From Nitrospirota bacterium (GTDB lineage Bacteria > Nitrospirota_A > Leptospirillia > Leptospirillales > Leptospirillaceae), in assembly GCA_023480765.1 (NCBI GenBank), contig JAMCWZ010000058.1, positions 1,034-12,541 of the forward strand: a stretch of 11,508 bases of DNA, written 5' to 3'. Below, piece after piece: positions 1-7,430 of this stretch. Each line of letters opens with the position of its first letter. Position 1 is the first letter of the stretch. The position numbers and the translations under genes are program-made. A model generated the notes under the pieces. The model saw only the letters and a program-made list of their open reading frames with translations, was not told the DNA's origin and searched no databases.

Positions 1-204
1 GAGAAAGACTATTCCCTTGCTGCAGGACCGGAATTCATCGTGCAGGGGAACAGCAACTACAGCGCCTTCCAGGGAGGGGGAGCTCTCCGGTTCTCCCTTC
101 TTCCAATCGACTCGACCCTGCTTCTGGACATCGGGGCTCTTGGATCCTCCGCATTTGGAGGAGTCGGTGGATACGAGGGATTCTCATGGTATTTTTATTA
201 CTGA
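1..204 (+). CDS. C-terminus of an outer-membrane beta-barrel protein (5' truncated), possibly BcsC-like
   Basis: An open frame enters at base 1 and runs 67 codons to TGA at 202-204; the start is outside the window. The residues alternate polar and hydrophobic with many Gly, Ser and aromatic residues (for example FQGGGALRFSLL and FGGVGGYEGF) and the chain ends in SWYFYY. A terminal strand closing on an aromatic residue is the known signature of outer-membrane beta-barrels recognised by the BAM complex. A BcsQ-like gene begins 45 bp downstream on the same strand, so the barrel could be the C-terminal porin domain of a cellulose synthase subunit C (BcsC, exports the glucan chain). That identity is inference from context; the fragment is too short to distinguish BcsC from another barrel protein. 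The coding call is stronger than the family call. Confidence 0.6.
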   Translation, partial: EKDYSLAAGPEFIVQGNSNYSAFQGGGALRFSLLPIDSTLLLDIGALGSSAFGGVGGYEGFSWYFYY

Positions 205-248
205 TGTCCTCAGCCAAACACGGGTCGATCTAACCGAAGGAGAAGACC

Positions 249-1304
249 TTGAGCCAGTCCCCGGATCTCGACCGGATCAAATCCCATTTCCAGAAGACCG
301 CCGACAATCGGCTTCCCTATGTGGAGTTTCCCCGGGAGACCAGGGCCAAAACTTTTATCGGTACAGCTCCCCAAACGATCTCCTTCCCTTCCCCCCAGAA
401 GAAAACGGCTCTTCCGCAGGGAGACTCCCTGTCCCCACGACCGTCATCCGGAGAATGGACGGCCCTGGACAGGGCAATCGGAAATGGACGCTTCCAACAG
501 AGGCAGTCCCAACAGCATTGGCCGTGCGTGGTTGTGACCGGATCTGCCGGAGGGACGGGAAAGACCCTTCTTCTGGCATCGCTCGCCGCCCAATGGTCTC
601 TTTCCGGACGACCGGTGATTCTGCTCGACCTGACAGCCTCCAGTTTCTTGTCCTTTCTGTTTCTGGGAAAGAAAAAAACGGAGTCGATCCGGATGGGAAA
701 AGTGTGGACGACCTATGCACGCCAGGGCGAGACGATTCCTCTCCTGTCCGTGCGCTTGGAGTCATCCTTTTTCGGATCGGGGGAAACCGAATGGGCGTTG
801 AGCGATCTTTATCATGAGCTCCGCCTGGAAGCTCCCTCTCTCCTCCCCGCTTCCGCAAAAATTCTCCCCCTGATCCTGGTCGACCTCCCTCTTTTTCCCT
901 CTTCCCTGATCGGAGAGGCCGCCGAAATGTCGCCGCTCGTTCTCCTTCCGGTTCTGCCGGAAATCCCGTCGCTTCTTGCAGCCAAGGAGATGGAGAATTT
1001 TTTTGAACGCACCGAAGCCGAAAAAAGGCTCTATGTCGAACGCTTCTATATCCTGAACCGGCTCGACGAAACCCGGCTCATCCACCAGAACCTGGCGTCC
1101 CGGTTCCAGTGGCTTCTCGGTTCCCGGCTCTGTCCCCATTCGATCGCCGACAACCCTCTCCTCGAAGACCTTCTGGCCAGGGGGCACAGCTTTCTCGACA
1201 TGCCCTCCGAAAATGCCTCGCCCGTCCTGTGCGACCGGATCGGACGGTGGATCATGGAAAAAGCGGAAATCCTGGCCCGACAGGACAAGATCCGTGCAGG
1301 ATAG
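249..1304 (+). CDS. bcsQ: BcsQ/YhjQ-like ParA/MinD-family ATPase with degenerate nucleotide-binding motifs
   Basis: 351 residues, TTG start behind a GAAGGAG site at about 236-242. The first ~90 residues are a low-complexity, Pro/Gln/Ser-rich leader. A P-loop fold follows: Walker A GSAGGTGKT at residues 98-106, a strand with D127 (VILLDLT), a Walker B-like strand LILVDLP at 208-214, and a C-terminal ILNRLDETR ... SIADNPLLEDLLARG ... FLDM segment (about 268-317) that matches my recollection of BcsQ proteins (VNxxDxR, then xDExxAExLAxxxPVxxY). BcsQ helps place the cellulose synthase complex at the cell pole. Oddities: the signature lysine of the deviant Walker A (KGGxGKT) is Ala100, and the second Asp of the D-x-D switch is Thr129; P-loop Lys105 is kept. 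It lies just after a barrel gene and 33 bp before a desaturase-like gene. The ParA/MinD superfamily is fairly sure; bcsQ is likely but not certain. Confidence 0.68.
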   Translation: MSQSPDLDRIKSHFQKTADNRLPYVEFPRETRAKTFIGTAPQTISFPSPQKKTALPQGDSLSPRPSSGEWTALDRAIGNGRFQQRQSQQHWPCVVVTGSAGGTGKTLLLASLAAQWSLSGRPVILLDLTASSFLSFLFLGKKKTESIRMGKVWTTYARQGETIPLLSVRLESSFFGSGETEWALSDLYHELRLEAPSLLPASAKILPLILVDLPLFPSSLIGEAAEMSPLVLLPVLPEIPSLLAAKEMENFFERTEAEKRLYVERFYILNRLDETRLIHQNLASRFQWLLGSRLCPHSIADNPLLEDLLARGHSFLDMPSENASPVLCDRIGRWIMEKAEILARQDKIRAG

Positions 1305-1337
1305 CCCTTCCGGAACAAGAAACGAAGGGGGCGTCGG

Positions 1338-2828
1338 TTGCACGACGTAGCGATCGTGGGAGGGGGAGTCGGCGGAGTTCTCTCCGGATCCCTGCTGGCA
1401 CATGCCGGTCTGGACGTCATCCTGCTGGAGGCCCTCGACTATCTCGGGGGGTGTTCGGGAACGTTCGCGCACAGGGAGGGTGTCTTTAATGCCGGAGCCA
1501 CGACTCTGGTCGGTCTGGACGACCGGCTCCCGGTCGGAAGAATTGCCCGGGTCCTGGGGATCAAACTGCCCGTGCGCCCCGTGGATCCGGCCATCCGGGT
1601 CCACCTTCCCCAGACAACGGTCCCTTTGCTCCGGAACCGGGATGCGTTTCTGGAGGCCCTGGAACACAGCTTCCCCCATATCGATCACGCGCTCCTCTGG
1701 TCATCGGTTTTCCGGACCGCGGATGCCCTCTGGCCGGCTCTGTCGAGCCTTCCCGTTTTTCCTCCGAACAATCCGGGGGAAAGTCTGCGCTCCCTCGTCT
1801 GGGCGATGCGTCTTCTTTCCGGAACAGGTCTTTCTGTCCTCGGACGGGCGAGCAACCATATTCACTCGGTCACCACCGATCCGGTGTATCAGCAGTTTCT
1901 CGACCACCTTCTCCTGATCACGACACAGGCCACGTCCCGCGACGTGACGTTCCTTCCGGCCGCACTGGGACTCAGCTACGCCACCCTCGACAACCATGTC
2001 GCTCTCGGCGGGATGTCTGCCGCCCTTGATGCCCTGGCGAAACCGATCCCCCGGATTCTTCGCCGGACCCGGGTCCGGCGGATTCTGCCGAAAAACGACC
2101 GCTACATCCTTCAGACGTCCCGGGGAGAGATCGAAGCCCGAAAAGTCGTTCTGAACCGTGATATCTGGAGCCTCGGGGAACTGGTTGACGCGGAACCGCT
2201 GCGACTGGCGGCCCAGAAAGCCATGCACCGCGTTCCCCGACGATGGGGTGCGGTCACGCTCTATTTCATGGTGCAGCTTCCTCCGGACAGAACACCCGAC
2301 CTGCACCACCAGATTCACCACGAAAAAAACCCCTGGACAGGCAGCCATTCCCTGTTTCTCTCCCTTTCGGACCCCTCGGATGAGCGGCTGTCTCCGGAGG
2401 GGTGGAGATCCGTGACCGTTTCGACGCACACGGAACCCGCCCTCTGGGAAAACCTTGAACCGGCTCTTTATGCGGAGCAAAAAGAGCGGGTGCGAACGTT
2501 TATGCTGGATCAAATATGCGCGCATCTTCCGGAGTTCCGCCACGCTGCCAAAGGAGGAATTCTGGTGGGGACACCCCGGACATTTCGTCGTTTTACCGGA
2601 AGAACCGAAGGCAGTGTGGGGGGTGTTCCGATGACGCAGGGGCAATTTCCCTTCGGCTTTGCGTCCTGCCGGACACCGCTGAAAGGACTCTATCAGGTCG
2701 GAGATACGGTTTTTCCGGGTCAGGGCTGGCCGGGAGTGGCCACGGGAGTCCTGAATCTCATGAAGGTCCTGGAAAAGGACAGCGTCCTTCCCAAGGACGC
2801 CCGAAAATTGCTTCAGGGCGTTTTCTGA
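1338..2828 (+). CDS. FAD-dependent carotenoid desaturase/isomerase-like oxidoreductase (CrtISO/CrtD/CrtI family)
   Basis: 496 residues, the usual length for phytoene-desaturase-type amine oxidoreductases. TTG start behind AAGGGGG at about 1325-1331. An N-terminal Rossmann FAD motif VGGGVGGVLSGSLLAHAGL ends in the acidic residue of ILLE (residues 7-31) and is followed by GGCSGTF (38-44). Near the C-terminus, GTPRTFRRFTGR and then GLYQVGDTVFPGQGWPGVA closely resemble the tail of plant/cyanobacterial carotenoid isomerase (CrtISO: LYCVGDSCFPGQG) and C-3',4' desaturase CrtD (GTPxTFERFTGR, VGDSTHPGEG). Known members oxidise or isomerise polyene double bonds of carotenoids or reduce retinoids at the membrane; the substrate here cannot be read from sequence. 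It follows the bcsQ-like gene by 33 bp, so co-transcription is likely. Its last 16 bases overlap the end of the convergent PEGA gene. No other carotenoid gene is in the window. Confidence 0.8.
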   Translation: MHDVAIVGGGVGGVLSGSLLAHAGLDVILLEALDYLGGCSGTFAHREGVFNAGATTLVGLDDRLPVGRIARVLGIKLPVRPVDPAIRVHLPQTTVPLLRNRDAFLEALEHSFPHIDHALLWSSVFRTADALWPALSSLPVFPPNNPGESLRSLVWAMRLLSGTGLSVLGRASNHIHSVTTDPVYQQFLDHLLLITTQATSRDVTFLPAALGLSYATLDNHVALGGMSAALDALAKPIPRILRRTRVRRILPKNDRYILQTSRGEIEARKVVLNRDIWSLGELVDAEPLRLAAQKAMHRVPRRWGAVTLYFMVQLPPDRTPDLHHQIHHEKNPWTGSHSLFLSLSDPSDERLSPEGWRSVTVSTHTEPALWENLEPALYAEQKERVRTFMLDQICAHLPEFRHAAKGGILVGTPRTFRRFTGRTEGSVGGVPMTQGQFPFGFASCRTPLKGLYQVGDTVFPGQGWPGVATGVLNLMKVLEKDSVLPKDARKLLQGVF

Positions 2829-3334
2829 CGATTGTCTTTTTTTTCCGGACGGGAAGGGCGTTCAACCGGGTGAAGGGTAAAGGCCATCCCGAGCATTTTT
2901 CCGGCTTCCACAAAAATGCTCCTCCGAACCGGTCTGTACCCCTTTAACAAAAGAACGAGACGCCTGTTCGCTCCGGAAGGGACCTCCGTATTCAAGGGGG
3001 TTCGACCGAGATCGATCCCATCAAAAAACACCCGTGCCCCCGGGGGGGTGGTCCGGATGACAAGACGGGAAGCGGTGGGAAAAAGCTTCGGAGCGGACAA
3101 TCCTGTGATCCCCGGAAGCGGCTGGTTTCCGGGCGGAGCTCCCGACGGGGAGGAGCGGTTCGGCAGCGGGGACGGGAGCGGTGTCGTGGGCATGGGAGTG
3201 GTGGCGGGGGAAGGCGATAACGGAGAGGGAATGACGGACATTCCCCCCTGACCGAACTCCGCGGAAAATCCCTCCCCTGAAAAGAGGAAGAGAAAGACCG
3301 GAATCCAAACCCCGTACCACCCGCTCCGTTTCAC
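2813..3334 (-). CDS. Secreted proline-rich PEGA-domain protein
   Basis: 173 residues from a GTG at 3334-3332. An AGGAGG site about 9 bases upstream supports this start. The N-terminus is a signal peptide: MKRSGW, a hydrophobic stretch VWIPVFLFLFSGEG, and a likely cut after GFSA (about residue 25). Residues ~35-85 form a Pro/Ser/Thr-rich linker (SPLSPSPATTPMPTTPLPSP), the kind seen in wall- or envelope-spanning proteins. Residues ~90-156 form a PEGA domain: LVIRTTPPGARVFFDG then LGRTPL, an aromatic/hydrophobic strand and a KGYRP turn, with PPGA in place of PEGA. PEGA domains are small extracytoplasmic beta-domains thought to bind surface proteins or polysaccharides. The basic tail (RPSRPEKKDNRQ) is unremarkable. 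It is convergent with the desaturase-like gene and divergent from the GGDEF/EAL gene. The domain call is solid; the function is unknown. Confidence 0.8.
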   Translation of the reverse strand: MKRSGWYGVWIPVFLFLFSGEGFSAEFGQGGMSVIPSPLSPSPATTPMPTTPLPSPLPNRSSPSGAPPGNQPLPGITGLSAPKLFPTASRLVIRTTPPGARVFFDGIDLGRTPLNTEVPSGANRRLVLLLKGYRPVRRSIFVEAGKMLGMAFTLHPVERPSRPEKKDNRQKTP

Positions 3335-3369
3335 GACCAGAATCCTCCTGCATCTTCATTCTCTGCTCC

Positions 3370-3398
3370 AATATATCCCCGGTCTTTCCCCCGGAAAA
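3370..3398 (-). promoter_or_regulatory. Candidate promoter of the PEGA gene
   Basis: Read on the minus strand, TATATT (3375-3370, five of six bases of the -10 consensus) lies 17 bp after TTTTCC (3398-3393, only three of six bases of the -35 consensus). It would place transcription start about 29 bases before the GTG at 3334. This is weak and rests on consensus matching alone. The rest of the 287-bp divergent gap holds the ribosome site of the GGDEF/EAL gene at its right end and nothing else I can name. Confidence 0.22.
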
Positions 3399-3621
3399 CC
3401 CCTGTCCGCTGAACCGGAAAAGAGATCCCTTCGGGAATGACGGGAGGGACCGGTGAGACCCAAATCACATTTCCTATCTTTTCTCCTTTTTCTTTTGCTA
3501 TCTTTTCCGGAAACAGGGATTTTTTGTTTTCACCCGTCTCCGGCCCCACTTCCTTCCGGGAAGACATCCGGACTTGTGAGGGACCGGGACCCCGGCAAAT
3601 CATAAGGAAGGAGCAAGGTCA

Positions 3622-6474
3622 TTGGATTCCGTGAGTCCAAAAAAGATCCTCCCGTCCATTTTTGGCTATATGGGCCTCCGGATTCCCCTCCTCCTTCTCT
3701 CAACTCTTGCCCTTTATTTATTTCTATCTGCCGAAAATCTTCGAATCCACCGTCTGATCACACAAACAAACCGTTTTTCCGATTCCCTGTCTTCGCTGGA
3801 AAATGTCACCAATCTTTTTCTCCTGAACACCCTCTCCGATAAAAACGTCTTTCCGTTCCCTTCCTCCGCCTATCGCGAAGGGCTTTTGATCCAGGGACAG
3901 GCCGTGTTGTCGACAATGCTGGATAATGCCTCCTTCCTGCCCCCGGAAGATCGAAGGCTTCTTTCGAATACAAGCAGCCTGTTCGGCAGATTCCGTTCCA
4001 GTTCTCGAGACGGATCGACCATCGAACATCTTTCGCGACTGGACCGGAAGCTGGTTCTTCTCTTTGCACGCTTGTCCGACCGCACCAGCGAAAGCCGCAT
4101 ACTACTTTTCCGGAGACTGCTCCTCGTCAATCTCGCCAGAGGTGGCCTTCTCCTGACAATTCTGACCGGAGGAGGATTCTTCTTTTTTCAAAAGATGTCC
4201 ACATCCCAAAAAACGTCACGACAAAATTATTTTTACCAGGCTCTTTCCCGAATCGACCGGGTCATCCTGACCCTCCCCGCAGTCGAAACTCTTCTGACGG
4301 AAACGTGTCGGATCGTTGTCGAGGAGGGAGGTGTCTCTCTGGCAAGGTTCATCTGCCGAGATCCCGGGACACCGAAAGGTCATGTCCTGTCCCAGTTTGG
4401 TCACGCTTCTCGAGACTTTGAACACTTCGAAGTCTCGAGCGACCCATCCATCCCGGAGGGAAGAGGCCTCTGGGGGGAAACTGTCCGGACCGCACGCCCG
4501 GTGATCTGGAATGACATCGCGAAGCACCTCTTGGACCCCCAGGTCCGGGATCTGTATCTCCGCTCCGGGATCATGTCCGGAGCGGGGTTCCCGGTAATAC
4601 GTGGAGGAGATCTGTTTGGCGTCCTTCTCGTGCATTCGAATGAGACGGATTTTTTTGATTCCCCCCTGGTGGATCTGATCAACATTCTCGTTGAAAATCT
4701 TTCCTTCGCCATCGATAACCGGGATCGGGAAGAAGAACGGTTGCGGCGGGAAGCCGAATACACGCACCTTTCACTGTTCGACTCCCTCACCGACCTTCCC
4801 AACCGTCGACTCTTCCAGGACCGGACCGCCCAGGCCATCGAACGCTATCGCCGGACAAAAGAACCCTTTGTGCTGGGTATCCTGGATCTTGATGGATTCA
4901 AGCTCGTGAACGACAGACTTGGCCATCCGGCCGGAGACAGACTTTTGATCCTGGTCGCCGAACGTCTCAAGGGCATCCTGCGATCCACGGACACATTGGC
5001 CCGGCTGGGGGGAGACGAGTTCGGACTTCTTCTGGCCGGAGTCGAAGAATCGGGAGGCTCCGGTCTCTTCGACCGCATCATCCATTCCCTGTCGCACCCT
5101 TTTTCTCTTGAAAAAGAGAGCATTTCGATCAGCGGAAGCATTGGGTTCACGGTTGTGCCTCCGGATGATGCCGATGCCGAAACCCTCCTCAAACACGCCG
5201 ACATTGCGCTTTATCAAGTCAAGGAACATGGCAAGAACGGCTGGCAGGCATTTTCCATCTCTATGGCAGAGTCCCTGAATAAACAGCACAGCCTGCGACT
5301 CGAACTCGTCTCCTCCGTTCGGGAAAACCGTTTCATCTTCCATTACCAGCCTCAGGTAGAGCTGCGTTCGGGCAAAGTTGTGGGTGCCGAAGCCCTCTTG
5401 CGATGGAACCATCCTGCCAAAGGGCTTCTCGAAGCGGGATCCTTTATCAAGACACTGGAAGATTGCGATGTGATTCTTGAAACCGAACAATGGGGGCTTG
5501 AAGAAATTTTGCGCCAATCGGATCTTTGGAGCAGACAGGGTCTGAATCTCCACATCCGGATGAATATCTCCTGCCGGAGTTTGCTTTCCGGAAGATTTCC
5601 CTCGGATCTCAAAAATGCCTTTGGTCGGTATCCCCGTCTTTCCCCTTCTCTTCTGGAGCTCGACATTTCGGACACAAAGCTGTTCCGGGACATCCGAAAA
5701 GTCAAGACCATCGTCGACGAGTGCCGGAAAACTGGGGTCTCCCTCAGCATCGGAAACATTGGCAGCGAACAGGGGGCCTTCTCGTATCTGCAGACTCTGG
5801 GCATCGACCGTGTCACCATCCCCCGGAACTTTGTCCACAACCTCGAAAACAGTCCGCGTGACATGGCCATTGTCGCGAGTCTGATCACATCCGCACGACT
5901 CCTTCTCGTTCATGCTGTCGGGGAAGGAATCGAAACGGAACAGGAAGGACTCCACCTGCTTCAATGGGGGTGCCAGATCGGACAGGGCAATGCCATCTCT
6001 CCACCTCTTCCGCCCGATAAAATTCCAGAGTGGATCCGCTGTTACCGGAATTTTTCCTCCTGGGAGAATTGGACAAGTCCACCCTGGGGATTGACAGATT
6101 ACTCGCTTCTTATGGCAAAAGGCGCCGCCCGGGTCTTTTATGCAAATTTTCTGACCGGAATCGAGATTCCCGGCGAAACCCGTCCCGAATGGACCGACTC
6201 CCATCGTTGCATGCAGGGCCGCTGGATCGACGGGGACGGTCAAAACACCTATGGCGGCATTCCGGAGTTTGAAGAGTACAGGCAGACCCATGATCATCTC
6301 CATTCCCTGATCCGGGAAGCTCTTCATGCCCGCAATCACCTCGAGATGTCTCGACTTGCCTTGCTGAAGGAAGAAATCCGCCGGACAAATCAGTCTCTCC
6401 TTCAGCATCTCGAGAACCTTCAGGGCTTGAATATTCTGCGCGCGGGAAACACCTTCCGCCCACACCCTCCGTAA
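3622..6474 (+). CDS. Membrane sensor with GAF, GGDEF (intact), EAL (degenerate) and CZB-like domains; probable diguanylate cyclase
   Basis: 950 residues, TTG start preceded by AAGGAAGGAG at 3604-3613. In order: TM1 ~19-37; a periplasmic segment ~38-165; TM2 ~166-189; GAF ~205-365; GGDEF ~380-545; EAL ~555-810; a C-terminal helical region ~828-935. The GGDEF part keeps FDSLTDLPNRR, metal Asp in LDLDGFK (D422), GGDEF at 463-467, and the inhibitory I-site RxxD (RSTD, 454-457), so c-di-GMP synthesis with product inhibition is expected. The EAL part keeps EALLRW (590-595), Asn648 and GEGIET (767-772). It has GNIGSE (711-716) where active enzymes have DDFGTG, Asp681 for the Glu of ExLEIT, and Thr732 for the catalytic Lys of LKID, so c-di-GMP hydrolysis is unlikely. 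The tail has CMQGRW (863-868) and HDHLH (890-894), matching the CxxGxW and HxxxH of CZB zinc-binding domains. It is flanked by non-operonic gaps, and its ligand is unknown. Confidence 0.92.
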   Translation: MDSVSPKKILPSIFGYMGLRIPLLLLSTLALYLFLSAENLRIHRLITQTNRFSDSLSSLENVTNLFLLNTLSDKNVFPFPSSAYREGLLIQGQAVLSTMLDNASFLPPEDRRLLSNTSSLFGRFRSSSRDGSTIEHLSRLDRKLVLLFARLSDRTSESRILLFRRLLLVNLARGGLLLTILTGGGFFFFQKMSTSQKTSRQNYFYQALSRIDRVILTLPAVETLLTETCRIVVEEGGVSLARFICRDPGTPKGHVLSQFGHASRDFEHFEVSSDPSIPEGRGLWGETVRTARPVIWNDIAKHLLDPQVRDLYLRSGIMSGAGFPVIRGGDLFGVLLVHSNETDFFDSPLVDLINILVENLSFAIDNRDREEERLRREAEYTHLSLFDSLTDLPNRRLFQDRTAQAIERYRRTKEPFVLGILDLDGFKLVNDRLGHPAGDRLLILVAERLKGILRSTDTLARLGGDEFGLLLAGVEESGGSGLFDRIIHSLSHPFSLEKESISISGSIGFTVVPPDDADAETLLKHADIALYQVKEHGKNGWQAFSISMAESLNKQHSLRLELVSSVRENRFIFHYQPQVELRSGKVVGAEALLRWNHPAKGLLEAGSFIKTLEDCDVILETEQWGLEEILRQSDLWSRQGLNLHIRMNISCRSLLSGRFPSDLKNAFGRYPRLSPSLLELDISDTKLFRDIRKVKTIVDECRKTGVSLSIGNIGSEQGAFSYLQTLGIDRVTIPRNFVHNLENSPRDMAIVASLITSARLLLVHAVGEGIETEQEGLHLLQWGCQIGQGNAISPPLPPDKIPEWIRCYRNFSSWENWTSPPWGLTDYSLLMAKGAARVFYANFLTGIEIPGETRPEWTDSHRCMQGRWIDGDGQNTYGGIPEFEEYRQTHDHLHSLIREALHARNHLEMSRLALLKEEIRRTNQSLLQHLENLQGLNILRAGNTFRPHPP

Positions 6475-6737
6475 AGTATTTCCTGACCGGTCTGACCATT
6501 TTCTCCAGACCCCCAAGTGCCCCGACCCTGAGCATCTCTCTTCCTTTCCGACCACACGCACTTGCGCCCTCGGAAACCCGGACGATTTCTTATGTTCACG
6601 CTAACTATTCCTTATTCGATCCGGTTCTTCATCCGGGCCATAATGCATCCATACTTCGACAATGTCTTTCATCTCTGCCCCGTTCTTCCGCCTGGAGGGA
6701 AATTCCCGATCAGGCGAGCAGGAAGGAGAACCATCCC

Positions 6738-7415
6738 GTGAAAACGCTGTTTATCGGACTTTTTTTCGGCTCCCTTTTTCTGGGAGCGTTTACCCCTCTT
6801 CCGGCGCAAGGAGACGACCTCATGGCCTGGGGGAAGCATATCGCCGAGGCCGGCAACGGGGATCCGGGCAATACGGCCTGCATGGAATGCCATCGTCTGA
6901 GGGGGGGAGGGATGCCATCCATCGGGGCCCCGCGCATTGCCGGACAGACCCGTCAGTACATCGCCCGGGAAATACGGGAAGTCCAGAAGGGCAAGCGTTA
7001 TGGCCCTGTCATGGCCGGCGTGGTCGAAAACCTGAGTGAGCACGACATTGAAGCGGTTGCCATGTACTACTCGCACATCCATACCCCCAAAGTCCGGGAT
7101 GTCTCGCCTCCCTCCCCCGAACGCGTGGCGATTGGAAAAATAATTGCTCTCCGGGGACTCTGGAAAAAAAACATTCCGGCCTGTGTCCAGTGCCATGGAG
7201 TGAACGGAAGCGGAGTCCCTCCCCTCTTTCCCTATATCGCCGGGCAGAACCGAACCTATCTCATGCGCCAGCTCATCGCCTATGCCTTTCTCGAAAGAAA
7301 GGATGATCCCCAGGGACTCATGCGGGGAATTGCCCGTCGCCTGTCCGCCGGGGAGAGAAAAGCCGTTGCGGAATATTTTTCGAGTCTGAATCCCCCGCGT
7401 GAAAACGGCCGCTAG
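6738..7415 (+). CDS. Periplasmic diheme cytochrome c, c4-like; candidate electron acceptor (TsdB-like) for the next genes
   Basis: 225 residues from GTG 6738, with AAGGAGAA at 6723-6730. Signal peptide MKTLFIGLFFGSLFLGAFTPLPAQG, likely cut near residue 24. Two class I cytochrome c domains each carry a heme site: CMECH at 48-52 and CVQCH at 149-153. Each has a downstream Met as likely sixth ligand, M92 before VVENLSEHDIEAVAMYYS and M195 in LMRGIARRLS. The paired LS..(D/E)..AVA.Y(Y/F)S endings and two-domain length match cytochrome c4, a periplasmic electron shuttle. It is the first gene of a run with two TsdA-like genes, 15 bp before the first, so a role as their redox partner (as TsdB is for TsdA) is inferred. 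The 263-bp upstream gap (6475-6737) must contain the operon promoter; a CATAAT at 6639-6644 is the only -10-like box I noticed and it lacks a good -35. Confidence 0.85.
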   Translation: MKTLFIGLFFGSLFLGAFTPLPAQGDDLMAWGKHIAEAGNGDPGNTACMECHRLRGGGMPSIGAPRIAGQTRQYIAREIREVQKGKRYGPVMAGVVENLSEHDIEAVAMYYSHIHTPKVRDVSPPSPERVAIGKIIALRGLWKKNIPACVQCHGVNGSGVPPLFPYIAGQNRTYLMRQLIAYAFLERKDDPQGLMRGIARRLSAGERKAVAEYFSSLNPPRENGR

Positions 7416-7430
7416 GAAGGAGAGGAAATC

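Noticed and set aside
17..817. 266-codon plus-strand frame overlapping the barrel and BcsQ-like genes
   Set aside because: It is out of frame with both, has no ribosome site or domain, and the overlapping frames are well supported.
3331..3603. 90-codon minus-strand frame upstream of the PEGA gene
   Set aside because: No domain or signal peptide; it covers the likely promoter and ribosome site of the PEGA gene.
4771..6561. 596-codon open frame on the minus strand opposite the GGDEF/EAL gene
   Set aside because: It mirrors a gene with unmistakable GGDEF and EAL motifs, has no recognisable domain and is a composition-driven antisense frame.
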